This document shows positions 39,716 through 48,788 of a stretch of 64,000 nt of DNA, piece after piece. The notes below the pieces were generated by a model that saw only the letters and a program-made list of their open reading frames with translations, was not told the DNA's origin and made no database searches. The stretch comes from Brucella pseudintermedia (lineage in GTDB: Bacteria; Pseudomonadota; Alphaproteobacteria; Rhizobiales; Rhizobiaceae). Every line of letters starts with the position of its first letter. The stretch's first letter is position 1. The stretch is taken from the NCBI RefSeq assembly GCF_008932435.1, contig NZ_WBWE01000007.1, positions 167,485 through 231,484 of the forward strand. Direction: 5' to 3'. Both the position numbers and the translations under genes were made by a program.

Positions 39716-40366
39716 ATGGCTGATTCTGAGAATAGCACAACTATGCCTCAGTTTACCCCAGAAAACCTGCTTAAATCTATCGAACCAGTTAGGGGGGCTG
39801 TTTTACGTGATGCCGCCGAGAGGTTAACTGCGTCAAACGCCGACCTCTGCGACAGAAGTGGCGTTGATCCTGTCGTCTCGTATTGGCGACGGTGGAGCGT
39901 AACACACGCGAGAAGCAATGAACTGTGCCGTCTTCAGCAAGGATTAGAGACCAAACTTCTGAAGAAAATTAGCTATTTGCCTCAAGCCGAGCAAGAACGT
40001 GTATCATCTCGCATTTTTCATTCCATCGACCAAATCAGAGGTCGTCGTGCTGGCTCGGAGGCGGCTGGCCTACAAGAATACGCAATAACAGAGCCGCAAA
40101 AAGCAAACAACAAACGGCGCGAGGTTAACGATGAATTGGACTACCGGAATGCCTACAGGGATCATTTACAAATTCTAGATATAGAGTTTGACCTTGCTGA
40201 GGCACTCTTCAATGCTCCGGCTAAGACAATCGTAGGGATTGTTGCAAAGCTTCATTGTGTTCTTGAGATGCGAGATCCTCTCGGAGTTGAAGATGGCGAA
40301 CCATGGCCGCTGTTAAGGTCTATTCTGTTCGATTTGATCCGGGTCGAAGAAGATAGCAGCTTGTAA
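39716..40366 (+). CDS. Hypothetical protein of the relaxase insert
   Basis: 216 residues from ATG 39716 (an open frame reaches back to 39665). It contains VVSYWRRWSVTHARSNELCRLQQ and ETKLLKKI, a pattern I have the impression of in rhizobial accessory-region hypotheticals (W-x-x-W, then a helical ETEL-type stretch). No catalytic motif, signal peptide or membrane segment. It is mostly helical and charged. Composition resembles traA rather than the core genes, so it probably arrived with the insert. Function unknown. Confidence 0.7.
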   Translation: MADSENSTTMPQFTPENLLKSIEPVRGAVLRDAAERLTASNADLCDRSGVDPVVSYWRRWSVTHARSNELCRLQQGLETKLLKKISYLPQAEQERVSSRIFHSIDQIRGRRAGSEAAGLQEYAITEPQKANNKRREVNDELDYRNAYRDHLQILDIEFDLAEALFNAPAKTIVGIVAKLHCVLEMRDPLGVEDGEPWPLLRSILFDLIRVEEDSSL

Positions 40367-40461
40367 TTGAGCGAGCTTTAGGTGGCCTAGCAATTCTTCC
40401 GTTCAGATCGCTAGCAGGTGCTAAATCTAAGATCGTTTCTGATTCGACCTGCTGCGAATCT

Positions 40462-40806
40462 TCATTGATCGCTCCAGATTGCCAATTCATTTCCGGCCGG
40501 ATCTGTGAAATGAAAACGCCTCCCGCCGGGAAAGGAAAAGATGGGTTTCACAATGATTCCGCCCGCGTCAGTAACTGCCGCTAATGCGTCTTCCAGCCGC
40601 GTAGCATAGAGTACAGGCAGAGGCTTTGCCATTGCCTGTTGGTCGGCGTCAAAACCGCCGTCCAGTCCCTCCGAAAAGGCGGAGTAGGTTGGGCCATAAT
40701 CAATGAAAGACCAACCGAAGGCGCGTGCATAGAAGTTCTTCGTCGCATCGAGCGAACCGTTTCCCGCTGGCATTTCCAGATAGTCGAGCTTACCTGTGAT
40801 CCGCAT
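40462..40806 (-). CDS. VOC (glyoxalase/bleomycin-resistance fold) family protein
   Basis: 114 residues. Two beta-alpha-beta-beta-beta modules: KLDYLEMPAGNGSLDATKNFYARAFGW, then a second module ending FHFTDPAGNELAIWS (metal-ligand Glu in GNELAIW). VOC proteins bind or transform small metabolites; the specific activity is not readable. The start at ATG 40806 has GGAG eight bases upstream (the frame is open to a TTG at 40812). First core-like gene after the insert. Confidence 0.85.
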   Translation of the reverse strand: MRITGKLDYLEMPAGNGSLDATKNFYARAFGWSFIDYGPTYSAFSEGLDGGFDADQQAMAKPLPVLYATRLEDALAAVTDAGGIIVKPIFSFPGGRRFHFTDPAGNELAIWSDQ

Positions 40807-41033
40807 TGTCAAACTCCATGTTCATCATTTGTTCTTAATTTGCTGTATCTGGTACACAGAGTCAATCTGTAGCGGGGTCGTTGCCCCACCTCTAATCGAT
40901 TCTATTGTCGCGGCCTCTCTTTTTTGGTTGGCAGCAGCGTTGCTGATCGCATAAGCAACAAGGGCGGGTACAGGTAAAGCTTGCAACTGTTGCAGGACTT
41001 TTATGAGCTGTCCTTGCATCAAGGGAGGCCATG

Positions 41034-43697
41034 ATGGCGAAGTGGGTGTACACGTTCGGCGACGGCAAGGCAGAAGGTGCGGCAAGCGACCGCAATCTTC
41101 TCGGCGGAAAGGGAGCGAACCTGGCTGAAATGAGCAGCCTTGGTCTGCCAGTGCCTCCGGGCTTTACCATCACGACCGAAGTCTGCACCTATTATTACGA
41201 TCACGACCGGTCCTATCCATCCGAATTGAATGATCAGGTTCAGGCGGCGCTCGCCCATATCGCGAAGGTGACGGGGCGCAATTTCGGCGATGCCGAAAAG
41301 CCGCTGCTGGTGTCTGTGCGGTCCGGTGCCCGCGCTTCGATGCCGGGCATGATGGATACGGTGCTCAATCTTGGTCTTAACGACGAGACCGTGCAGGCCA
41401 TTGCCCGCGAGGCGGGCGATGAGCGCTTTGCCTATGACAGCTACCGCCGTTTCATTCAGATGTATTCGGATGTTGTGCTGGGTGTCGACCACGGCTTTTT
41501 TGAAGAAATTCTCGAAGACAAGAAGGCCGATCTCGGCGTCGATGTCGATACGGCCCTGACGGCAGAAGACTGGAAGGACGTTATCGGTTCTTACAAGGCG
41601 AAGGTCGAGGAAGAACTGGGCCAGCCTTTCCCGCAAGACCCGCGAGAACAACTTTGGGGCGCCATCGGCGCCGTCTTCTCGAGCTGGATGAATGCGCGCG
41701 CCATCACCTACCGGCGTCTGCATAACATCCCGGCGGCCTGGGGCACGGCGGTCAATGTGCAGGCCATGGTGTTCGGCAATATGGGCGAAACCTCTGCCAC
41801 CGGCGTTGCGTTCACACGCAATCCTTCGACGGGCGAAAAGAAGCTTTATGGTGAGTTCCTCGTCAATGCGCAGGGTGAAGATGTGGTGGCGGGTATCCGC
41901 ACGCCGCAGAACATCACCGAAGAAGCGCGAATTGCTGCCGGGTCCGACAAGCCATCGCTTGAAAAGGTGATGCCGGAAGCCTTTGCCGAATTCCTCAAGG
42001 TCGCCGACCGGCTGGAACAGCACTATCGCGACATGCAGGATCTCGAATTCACCATTGAGCGCGGCAAATTGTGGATGCTCCAGACCCGCTCGGGCAAGCG
42101 CACCGCAAAGGCTGCGTTGAAAATGGCCGTGGAAATGGCGGGCGAAGGCCTTATCACGCAGGAAGAAGCGGTTCTGCGTGTCGATCCGGCAGCGCTCGAC
42201 CAGCTTCTGCACCCAACCATCGACCCGCGCGCCGAGCGTCAGGTGATCGGTCAGGGACTGCCGGCATCGCCGGGAGCTGCGACGGGTGAAATCGTCTTCT
42301 CGTCGGAAGATGCCGAACAGGCAAAATCGGAAGGCCGCAAGGTTATCCTCGTTCGCATCGAAACCAGCCCGGAAGATATTCACGGCATGCATGCGGCGGA
42401 AGGCATTCTGACGACGCGCGGCGGCATGACCAGCCACGCGGCGGTTGTTGCTCGCGGCATGGGCAAGCCATGTGTTTCGGGTGCCGGGTCGCTTCGCGTG
42501 GATTATCGCAATGGCGTCATGCTTGCGGCGGGCCAGAGTTTCAAGAAGGGCGATGTGGTTACCGTCGATGGCGGCACCGGGCAGGTTCTCAAAGGCGCGG
42601 TCGCCATGTTGCAGCCGGAGCTTTCGGGCGATTTCGGCAAGCTGATGGAATGGGCTGACCGCACCCGCCGGATGAAAATTCGGGCCAATGCCGAAACACC
42701 GGCAGATGCCCGCACGGCGCGTTCCTTCGGCGCGGAGGGTATCGGGCTGTGCCGCACCGAGCACATGTTCTTCGAGGGAAGCCGTATCGTCGCCATGCGT
42801 GAGATGATTTTGGCTGACAATGAAGAAGGGCGGCGCGTAGCGCTGGCCAAGCTTCTGCCGATGCAGCGTTCGGACTTTGTCGAGCTTTTCGAGATCATGA
42901 AAGGCCTGCCTGTCACGATCCGCCTGCTCGACCCGCCATTGCACGAGTTCCTGCCGCATACGGATGAGGAAGTGGCAGAGGTTGCCCGGTCGATGGGCGT
43001 CGACAGCGCAAAGCTTCGCGAACGCGCCGACAGCCTGCATGAGTTCAACCCGATGCTTGGTCATCGCGGCTGCCGTCTGGCTGTATCCTACCCGGAAATC
43101 GCGGAAATGCAGGCGCGGGCGATTTTTGAAGCCGCCGTTGAGGCTGGCAAGAAAACCGGCGAGCCTGTCGTGCCGGAAGTGATGGTGCCGCTGGTCGGAT
43201 TGAAAGCCGAGCTTGATTTCGTCAAGGCGCGCATCGATGCTGTTGCCCAGGATGTCATGACCGAGGCGGGCGTCAAGATCGATTATATGGTCGGTACGAT
43301 GATCGAGCTGCCGCGTGCCGCCTTGCGCGCAGCCGAAATCGCAGAAACCGCCGAGTTCTTTTCGTTCGGCACCAACGATTTGACGCAGACCACATTCGGC
43401 ATTTCGCGCGACGATGCCTCGTCGTTCCTGACGTCCTATCAGCAACGGGGCGTGATCGAACAGGACCCGTTTGTGTCGCTCGATCTGGAAGGCGTCGGCG
43501 AACTGGTCGAAATTGCCGCCGAGCGCGGACGGAAAACCCGCCACAATATCAAGCTCGGCATTTGCGGCGAGCATGGCGGCGATCCGGCGTCGATTGCCTT
43601 CTGCGAAAAGACAGGTCTCGACTATGTGTCCTGTTCGCCGTTCCGGGTGCCGATTGCCCGTCTTGCGGCTGCGCAGTCGGCTGTGCGCAAGGTTTGA
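41034..43697 (+). CDS. ppdK: Pyruvate, phosphate dikinase
   Basis: 887-residue enzyme interconverting pyruvate, ATP and Pi with PEP, AMP and PPi. N-terminal ATP-grasp domain (GGKGANLAEMSSLGLPVPPG), central phospho-histidine domain with GGMTSHAAVVARGMGKPC (His about 467) and C-terminal TIM barrel with GLCRTEHMFF and the catalytic Cys region GICGEHGGDP. The start is the second of two tandem ATGs (41031/41034), five bases after AAGGGAGG. It supports gluconeogenic growth; in Brucella-type metabolism it feeds PEP from pyruvate. Confidence 0.97.
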   Translation: MAKWVYTFGDGKAEGAASDRNLLGGKGANLAEMSSLGLPVPPGFTITTEVCTYYYDHDRSYPSELNDQVQAALAHIAKVTGRNFGDAEKPLLVSVRSGARASMPGMMDTVLNLGLNDETVQAIAREAGDERFAYDSYRRFIQMYSDVVLGVDHGFFEEILEDKKADLGVDVDTALTAEDWKDVIGSYKAKVEEELGQPFPQDPREQLWGAIGAVFSSWMNARAITYRRLHNIPAAWGTAVNVQAMVFGNMGETSATGVAFTRNPSTGEKKLYGEFLVNAQGEDVVAGIRTPQNITEEARIAAGSDKPSLEKVMPEAFAEFLKVADRLEQHYRDMQDLEFTIERGKLWMLQTRSGKRTAKAALKMAVEMAGEGLITQEEAVLRVDPAALDQLLHPTIDPRAERQVIGQGLPASPGAATGEIVFSSEDAEQAKSEGRKVILVRIETSPEDIHGMHAAEGILTTRGGMTSHAAVVARGMGKPCVSGAGSLRVDYRNGVMLAAGQSFKKGDVVTVDGGTGQVLKGAVAMLQPELSGDFGKLMEWADRTRRMKIRANAETPADARTARSFGAEGIGLCRTEHMFFEGSRIVAMREMILADNEEGRRVALAKLLPMQRSDFVELFEIMKGLPVTIRLLDPPLHEFLPHTDEEVAEVARSMGVDSAKLRERADSLHEFNPMLGHRGCRLAVSYPEIAEMQARAIFEAAVEAGKKTGEPVVPEVMVPLVGLKAELDFVKARIDAVAQDVMTEAGVKIDYMVGTMIELPRAALRAAEIAETAEFFSFGTNDLTQTTFGISRDDASSFLTSYQQRGVIEQDPFVSLDLEGVGELVEIAAERGRKTRHNIKLGICGEHGGDPASIAFCEKTGLDYVSCSPFRVPIARLAAAQSAVRKV

Positions 43698-43768
43698 CAT
43701 GACGCCACAATTTGGCTTAGCTGCCGGAGTAATGCCCGGTGGCCAAGCAATTTTCAGAAAACGTAATC

Positions 43769-44599
43769 ATGTTTCGTTGTATCGCCGTGGCTGGAGCCGC
43801 CATCCTCATCGTGACAAGCATGGCCAGTGCCTATGATATCTCGCCGCAGGAGCGCGCGCAGAACAAGGCTCGCCAGGACACGATCAGGGTTGTCGAACCG
43901 CAATTGCATATTGCGCGCGGCGGTGCCGCGTCACCGCAGGTGGCATTGACGCTTGATGCCTGCATGGGCAAGACCGACCACCGGATACTCGACATGCTGG
44001 TTCAGAACCGGATTCCGGCAACGATCTTCGTCACAGGCCGATGGATAAAACAGAACCCTGCCGCCGTGGCGGTTCTGAAAGCCAATACGGATCTTTTCGA
44101 TATCGAAAATCATGGTGCGATGCATATTCCGGCCATCACCAATGAGCCCAGGATGTACGGGATCAAGACGGCGGGCTCGCTTGAGGCGGTCCATCTGGAG
44201 ATCGACGCCGGTGCGACGGCAATCACGGATGCAGGAATGTCGAAGCCCGTCTGGTATCGCGATGCGACGGCCCGTTATTCGACCGATGCCGTCAAGCTGG
44301 CGGCAAGCATGGGCTACAAGATCGGTGGTTATTCATTGAATGGCGATCAGGGAGCCTCCCTGATGGCGCCAGCGGTCGAGCGCCGCATCGCCGCCGCCCG
44401 GGATGGTGACGTCATCATTTCGCATATCAACCAGCCGTCGCGTTCGGCGGGTGAGGGTGTGGTCAAAGGCGTGCTGGCCCTGAAGGCGAAGGGGATGAAA
44501 TTCGTGCGTCTCAAGGAGGTCGAGACGACCATGACGCTCAACCCGGTCGCACCGCACAACCTTCACGCGGACGTTCCAAAGCAGGCGGCACCGAAATAG
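43769..44599 (+). CDS. Exported polysaccharide deacetylase (NodB/CE4) family protein
   Basis: 276 residues with a signal peptide (MFRCIAVAGAAILIVTSMASA). CE4 motif 1 reads LTLDACMGKTD, keeping one Asp but replacing the second by Cys. The zinc motif ENHGAMHIP (H-x3-H) is present. The target could be peptidoglycan or exported glycan. A GTG-started extension begins at 43739; the Met at 43769 is preferred because the signal peptide starts there. Confidence 0.85.
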   Translation: MFRCIAVAGAAILIVTSMASAYDISPQERAQNKARQDTIRVVEPQLHIARGGAASPQVALTLDACMGKTDHRILDMLVQNRIPATIFVTGRWIKQNPAAVAVLKANTDLFDIENHGAMHIPAITNEPRMYGIKTAGSLEAVHLEIDAGATAITDAGMSKPVWYRDATARYSTDAVKLAASMGYKIGGYSLNGDQGASLMAPAVERRIAAARDGDVIISHINQPSRSAGEGVVKGVLALKAKGMKFVRLKEVETTMTLNPVAPHNLHADVPKQAAPK

Positions 44600-44613
44600 G
44601 CTGCATGACTGCT

Positions 44614-45060
44614 TCAGGCGCCGTTGACTTTTTCCTTCGGGGAAAGACTTTTCATCACGGCTGCGTAGTTGCGGCCTAGGCTTTCGAAAACGGCATTTTC
44701 GCCGGTCGGCGGCTCGACTGACAATGTCGTGCCGTCATTGCGCAACGTGACAAATATGACCTGGTCCTCCGGTTGCCCGGCGATGGCAATTGCCCCGATG
44801 CGTTGCGCTTCGCTGGTGTCCAGCGCCGGCATGTTGAACAGAACTTCACCGCCCACACGTTCGGCGGCCTTGGCAAGCGCGGAGTCGAAACCTTCGATCA
44901 GGACGTCGATGGCCCCAAGCGCGAACTCCAGTTCGACGGCTTCAAGCGTCATCATATCGTCTGGGGTTGTCCCGTCCGATAACGGGCTGCCATTTTGAAG
45001 GGCGCGATCCATTCCGTCCTCTCCGACGATTGCAATATCTGCCCCCATGTGCGCAATCAT
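44614..45060 (-). CDS. Hypothetical protein
   Basis: About 148 residues, acidic, no signal or membrane segment. It contains MMTLEAVELEFALGAIDVLIEG and repeated small hydrophobic segments (GAIAIAGQPEDQVIFVTL). The frame is open to 45210, but the upstream part reads like non-coding sequence and a repeat. ATG 45060 has AGAAGG almost adjacent; ATG 45048 would have 13-base spacing, so the true start is uncertain. I do not recognise a family. Confidence 0.65.
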   Translation of the reverse strand: MIAHMGADIAIVGEDGMDRALQNGSPLSDGTTPDDMMTLEAVELEFALGAIDVLIEGFDSALAKAAERVGGEVLFNMPALDTSEAQRIGAIAIAGQPEDQVIFVTLRNDGTTLSVEPPTGENAVFESLGRNYAAVMKSLSPKEKVNGA

Positions 45061-45151
45061 GCCTTCTGTTAGCGGTTGCTGCAATGCCTTTTTATTTGAT
45101 TTACCTAGCTTTTTTTCACTTATTCTTAAAGCTGGTGATCTTTGCAGGCTA

Positions 45152-45196
45152 AGAACGCATCCCGAAAAGTGCAAAACGGTTTGCGGATGTGATGCG
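45152..45196. repeat. Short copy of the dispersed palindromic repeat
   Basis: Core CATCCCGAAAAGTGCAAAAC then GGTTTGCGGATG, bounded by CGCAT (45156-45160) and ATGCG (45192-45196). The whole stretch 45061-45431 between the divergent unknown gene and the cytochrome operon holds this repeat and AT-rich promoter-like DNA, but no gene I can support. Confidence 0.55.
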
Positions 45197-45431
45197 CGTT
45201 GAACAAACAATTGCAGTCCTGATGAGCCGTAATCTGATTGGACTGCGCCCGGGGAGGGTGCTGCCCCTAATGCGATTTGCCTTATCTATCAAGCACGCTA
45301 AACGTGTATTAGCTGTTGATTTCATAGATCGCTAAACATTGGGCCCGATAGGTTTTGATCGCGGTCAATGCTCTTTCATCCCGAATCTTCGACGTTCTCC
45401 TCATCACAAGGGAATTGGTGTCGGAGGGCAC

Positions 45432-46775
45432 ATGAAACTGATCTGGAAAGCGGCGGTCGGCGGCGCGGGTGCGCTAGCCGCAGCCTGGCTCTTTGCGCTT
45501 TCAACGCCCCATTGGCTGACGGCCCGACAGGAAAGCGCCGTCGATGTAACCGACAAGGCTTTGATCGAAAAGGGCGAGTATGTTGCCCATGCGGGCGATT
45601 GCGCTGCCTGCCATACTGCACCCGGGGGCAGGGCTTTTGCGGGCGGGCTCGGCATGCAGACGCCGCTTGGCACGATTTACTCCACCAACATCACGCCGGA
45701 CAGCAAAACCGGTATCGGCAGCTATAGCTATGCCGATTTCGAGCGTGCGGTGCGGCAGGGGGTGCGGCGGGATAATGTCCATCTTTATCCGGCAATGCCG
45801 TTCGTCTCCTATACGGTCGTGAATGATGAGGACATGAAAGCGCTTTATGCGTTCTTCATGTCGAAGGTGGAGCCGGTCCAGCAGGATAACCAGCCCAGCA
45901 CCTTGCCATGGCCGACCAACATGCGCTGGCCGCTCGCCTACTGGCAGCTTTTCTTTGGAAACTCGCGTCCGTTCGAAATTGCAGCGGACACTGATCCGGT
46001 GATCGCCCGCGGCGCCTATCTGGTCGAAGGGCTTGGTCATTGCGGTGCGTGTCATACGCCACGGGGTCTCGCCTATGAAGAAAAAGCGGTGAAGAACGAT
46101 CCCAAAGGCAGGTTCCTCTCCGGTTCGGTTCTGGAAGGCTGGTATGCGAAAAACCTGCGCGATCAGGATACCGGTCTTTCGACATGGGCTGAAGACGAGA
46201 TTGTCACCTTCCTCATGACCGGACGTACCGATCGCACCGCGGCATTCGGCTCGATGGCCGATGTCGTGCAGCATTCGACCCAGCATCTTGCGGAAGACGA
46301 TTTGCGGGCGATTGCCCGCTATCTGAAATCGCTGGCGCCAAGCGAAGGTCGTGCTCGCGAATGGCAGCCGAAGGAAGACGTGACGACGGCTGCTCTCAAG
46401 GCGGGAGACTTCACTGCGCCGGGTGCCCTGTCCTATGTCGAGCAATGTTCGGTCTGTCATCGTATGGACGGTAAGGGCGCGCCGCGCATCTATCCCGCAC
46501 TTGCCGGCAACTCGATCGTCTTTGCCGACGATCCAAGCTCGCTCATTCAGGTCACGCTGACCGGAGGCAGGACGCCTGACACGCCAGCGGACAGGATGGC
46601 CTTCACCATGCCGGGATTTGCCGATCTTCCCAACTGGCAGGTCGCCGAAATCCTGAACTTCATTCGCAATGGCTGGGGCAACCACGGGGCCGCCATAACA
46701 GAACAGGACATCGCGCGCATGCGGCGGGAAATTGCTCACAAGCCCGTCCACTATGTTCCGGAGAACAAGCAATGA
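45432..46775 (+). CDS. Tri-haem membrane-anchored cytochrome c (AdhB-like)
   Basis: 447 residues with an N-terminal membrane anchor (about 5-25) and three CxxCH haem sites: CAACH (about 57-61), CGACH (about 204-208) and CSVCH (about 340-344). Length and spacing match the cytochrome c subunits of periplasmic alcohol, gluconate or aldehyde dehydrogenases, which pass electrons to quinone or oxidase. No dehydrogenase gene is adjacent; instead a di-haem TsdA-like cytochrome follows in a four-base overlap. The start at 45432 has GGAGGG upstream; an earlier in-frame start at 45339 lacks it. Confidence 0.88.
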   Translation: MKLIWKAAVGGAGALAAAWLFALSTPHWLTARQESAVDVTDKALIEKGEYVAHAGDCAACHTAPGGRAFAGGLGMQTPLGTIYSTNITPDSKTGIGSYSYADFERAVRQGVRRDNVHLYPAMPFVSYTVVNDEDMKALYAFFMSKVEPVQQDNQPSTLPWPTNMRWPLAYWQLFFGNSRPFEIAADTDPVIARGAYLVEGLGHCGACHTPRGLAYEEKAVKNDPKGRFLSGSVLEGWYAKNLRDQDTGLSTWAEDEIVTFLMTGRTDRTAAFGSMADVVQHSTQHLAEDDLRAIARYLKSLAPSEGRAREWQPKEDVTTAALKAGDFTAPGALSYVEQCSVCHRMDGKGAPRIYPALAGNSIVFADDPSSLIQVTLTGGRTPDTPADRMAFTMPGFADLPNWQVAEILNFIRNGWGNHGAAITEQDIARMRREIAHKPVHYVPENKQ

Positions 46776-47680
46776 AAACCAGTACGATTATCGTTCTTGG
46801 TGTGGGGTTTGCCGCGGCAGTAACGGGCAGTGCTTTCCTTTTCAATCATCTGCGGCCTTCGCTGGATGCTCCGGCTCCCAAGGCCTATGCGGTTCTCGAC
46901 AAGGACAAGAACCAGGTCGGAACCTATGTCATTCCCCCGGACCGGGACATTCTAAAGCAGCCGAACGCGCCCGAAATCATGCATGGCAAGCGGTTGCTCA
47001 ACGAGACGGCCCGGCTTCTGCCCGACAATGTCGGCAATGGCCTCAACTGCAACTCCTGCCACATGGGGCAGGGCAAGATGGACAACGTTGCATCCTATAT
47101 CAACACCAGCAATTTCTATCCCGCCGTCATGCCCCGCGCGGGAAAGGAAGTCGATCTGGTGATGCGTATCAACGGCTGCTTCCAGCGTTCGATGAACGGC
47201 AAGCCGCTGCCGCCGGATGGTGCCGATATGAGGGCCATGGTCGCCTATATGGACTGGCTGCGGCAAGACGTGAAGAAGGGCACGAAGGTGGCGATACGCA
47301 ATGCCGGGCCCATCGATGAAAGCCTTGTTCCCGATCCGGTCAATGGTGCGAGAATCTACGCTGCACAATGCTCGACCTGCCATGGTGCTGATGGAGAAGG
47401 CATGAAGGACCAGGCTGGCGATTATATCTTTCCGCCGCTGTGGGGCGATGAAAGCTTCAATATCGGGGCCGGACTGGCCCGCACTTACAAGGCGGCGCAA
47501 TTCGTCAAATATGCGATGCCGCCTGCCCAGAACTACAATCTGCCCATCGGGCAGGGCGGTGTGCTGACCGATCAGGAAGCTATCGGCGTGTCGGAATATT
47601 TCACCCACATGCCGCGTCCTGATTTCGCCGGAAAGGTGAAGGACTGGCCGAATACGAAAAAGCCGAAAGACGCGCGCTAG
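46772..47680 (+). CDS. Di-haem cytochrome c, thiosulfate dehydrogenase (TsdA)-like
   Basis: 302 residues with an N-terminal anchor or signal (about 4-24) and two haem sites: CNSCH (about 95-99) in GNGLNCNSCHMGQG, and CSTCH (about 201-205). The segment RINGCFQRSMNGKPLPPDG is characteristic of TsdA proteins, in which that Cys is a haem ligand. TsdA oxidises thiosulfate to tetrathionate or the reverse. The assignment is by motif only. Overlaps the tri-haem gene (ATGA), so the two probably form one electron-transfer unit. Its TAG stop is the start of a dispersed repeat. Confidence 0.8.
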   Translation: MKTSTIIVLGVGFAAAVTGSAFLFNHLRPSLDAPAPKAYAVLDKDKNQVGTYVIPPDRDILKQPNAPEIMHGKRLLNETARLLPDNVGNGLNCNSCHMGQGKMDNVASYINTSNFYPAVMPRAGKEVDLVMRINGCFQRSMNGKPLPPDGADMRAMVAYMDWLRQDVKKGTKVAIRNAGPIDESLVPDPVNGARIYAAQCSTCHGADGEGMKDQAGDYIFPPLWGDESFNIGAGLARTYKAAQFVKYAMPPAQNYNLPIGQGGVLTDQEAIGVSEYFTHMPRPDFAGKVKDWPNTKKPKDAR

Positions 47681-47783
47681 AGCATTTCCAGCAAAAGAGC
47701 GAAGCGGTTTTGCGCAGGATAATGCGGCGAAACAAATAGTTAGGGCGGTTCCGGCAACTCTAGTTTTGACCGGACTCGCTCTA
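47678..47783. repeat. 106-bp palindromic repeat (Bru-RS-like)
   Basis: TAGAGC...GCTCTA element, with core GCATTTCCAGCAAAAGAGCG then AAGCGGTTTTGCG and the shared interior ATAATGCGGCGAAACAAATA. The first TAG is the stop codon of the TsdA-like gene. Confidence 0.8.
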
Positions 47784-47999
47784 AACGGCGTCACCGAGGA
47801 AAAATGCCCCGCCATGCAATGCAGCAGGCGGGGCATCTGAATTTCCGCGTTGAGGTTTTGCCGAGCGAAAATCTCTCTGCTATTCATAGTGCCTGAAAAC
47901 ACAGAGACAGGGCGCTCTCATGATTCCATTCAACGGGAAGCGGTCTGGGCCTTTTCCGGTTTGAGACAGTTTTCCTGGGACTGCTGTCTGGGAGACCAT

Positions 48000-48788
48000 A
48001 TGAGAAAACTTCGCTACCAGCGGCGTCAGTCGCGCTCTGCGGTATGGTCGCTCCGGCTTGGCATTTTTGCAGTTGTTTTGCTTGCGATGGCATTTCTTCT
48101 GCACCGCTTCTGGAAGCTCGAGACGCCCGATCTGGTGCTGCTTGCCGGATTGAGTACCGCGCTCGCGGCACTGGCTCTGCTCTGCGCCGCAAAAGGCTTT
48201 CGCAATCTCTGGGTCAATGGCGACAAGGGCGGTGCGCGATCCTTCTGGGGCGGCCTGTTCGCTTTTGCCGTGTTGCTGCCGGTCGGGCTGGTGGCAGCAC
48301 TGTGGTACACGTCCCCACCGCTTTATGACCTCTCGACCGACTTTGAGACGCCACCGCAATTTCCGCCCGACATGCCGTCACGCCTGCAATGGATGAACCC
48401 GCTGACGGTGGCGGTGAGCGGCGATGCGCTGACCCAGTTGACGGCCTATCCCGATGTGGTCGGACGCCGCTATGAAGCCGCCCCGGATCGGATCGCGCAA
48501 GGTGTCAGAACGGTTTTCAAGACATTCGGATGGCAGGTGATCGCGCATGATGCTCCCTCGCCGGAGCAGAGTGCAACGCGGTTTGTCGCAACGGCGCACA
48601 GTTTCATTCTGGGCCTCAAGAGCGATATAGTGATCCGGCTGCTCGATGAAGGCGAAACCACCTATGTGGATGTGCGTTCCCTGTCGCGTTATGGCAAACG
48701 TGACATGGGGCAGAATGCGGCCTTCATCACCGATTTTCTGGGCGCGCTGGAAAGTGAAGTCAACAAAGCTCCAGCCGACGTGGAATGA
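48000..48788 (+). CDS. DUF1499 family membrane protein
   Basis: 262 residues: three hydrophobic segments in the first half (about 18-38, 44-62, 78-98) and a DUF1499 domain in the second half (AYPDVVGRRY, VFKTFGWQVI, SDIVIRLLDEGETTYVDVRSLSRYGKRDMGQNA in part). Function unknown. The frame is open from 47850, but the ATG at 48000 follows GGGAGACC. Its stop abuts the stop of the convergent metallo-beta-lactamase-fold gene. Confidence 0.85.
   Translation: MRKLRYQRRQSRSAVWSLRLGIFAVVLLAMAFLLHRFWKLETPDLVLLAGLSTALAALALLCAAKGFRNLWVNGDKGGARSFWGGLFAFAVLLPVGLVAALWYTSPPLYDLSTDFETPPQFPPDMPSRLQWMNPLTVAVSGDALTQLTAYPDVVGRRYEAAPDRIAQGVRTVFKTFGWQVIAHDAPSPEQSATRFVATAHSFILGLKSDIVIRLLDEGETTYVDVRSLSRYGKRDMGQNAAFITDFLGALESEVNKAPADVE

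Noticed and set aside
40825..41019. 64-residue minus-strand frame between the VOC and ppdK genes
   Set aside because: No ribosome site before its ATG and no recognisable family. It lies in the divergent promoter gap; coding potential is not convincing, though it cannot be excluded.
41019..43700. 893-residue open frame antisense to ppdK, nearly full length of the gene
   Set aside because: Long antisense frames are expected in GC-rich coding DNA. The translation has no recognisable domain, is rich in His/Arg, and the + strand is clearly ppdK with all its motifs.
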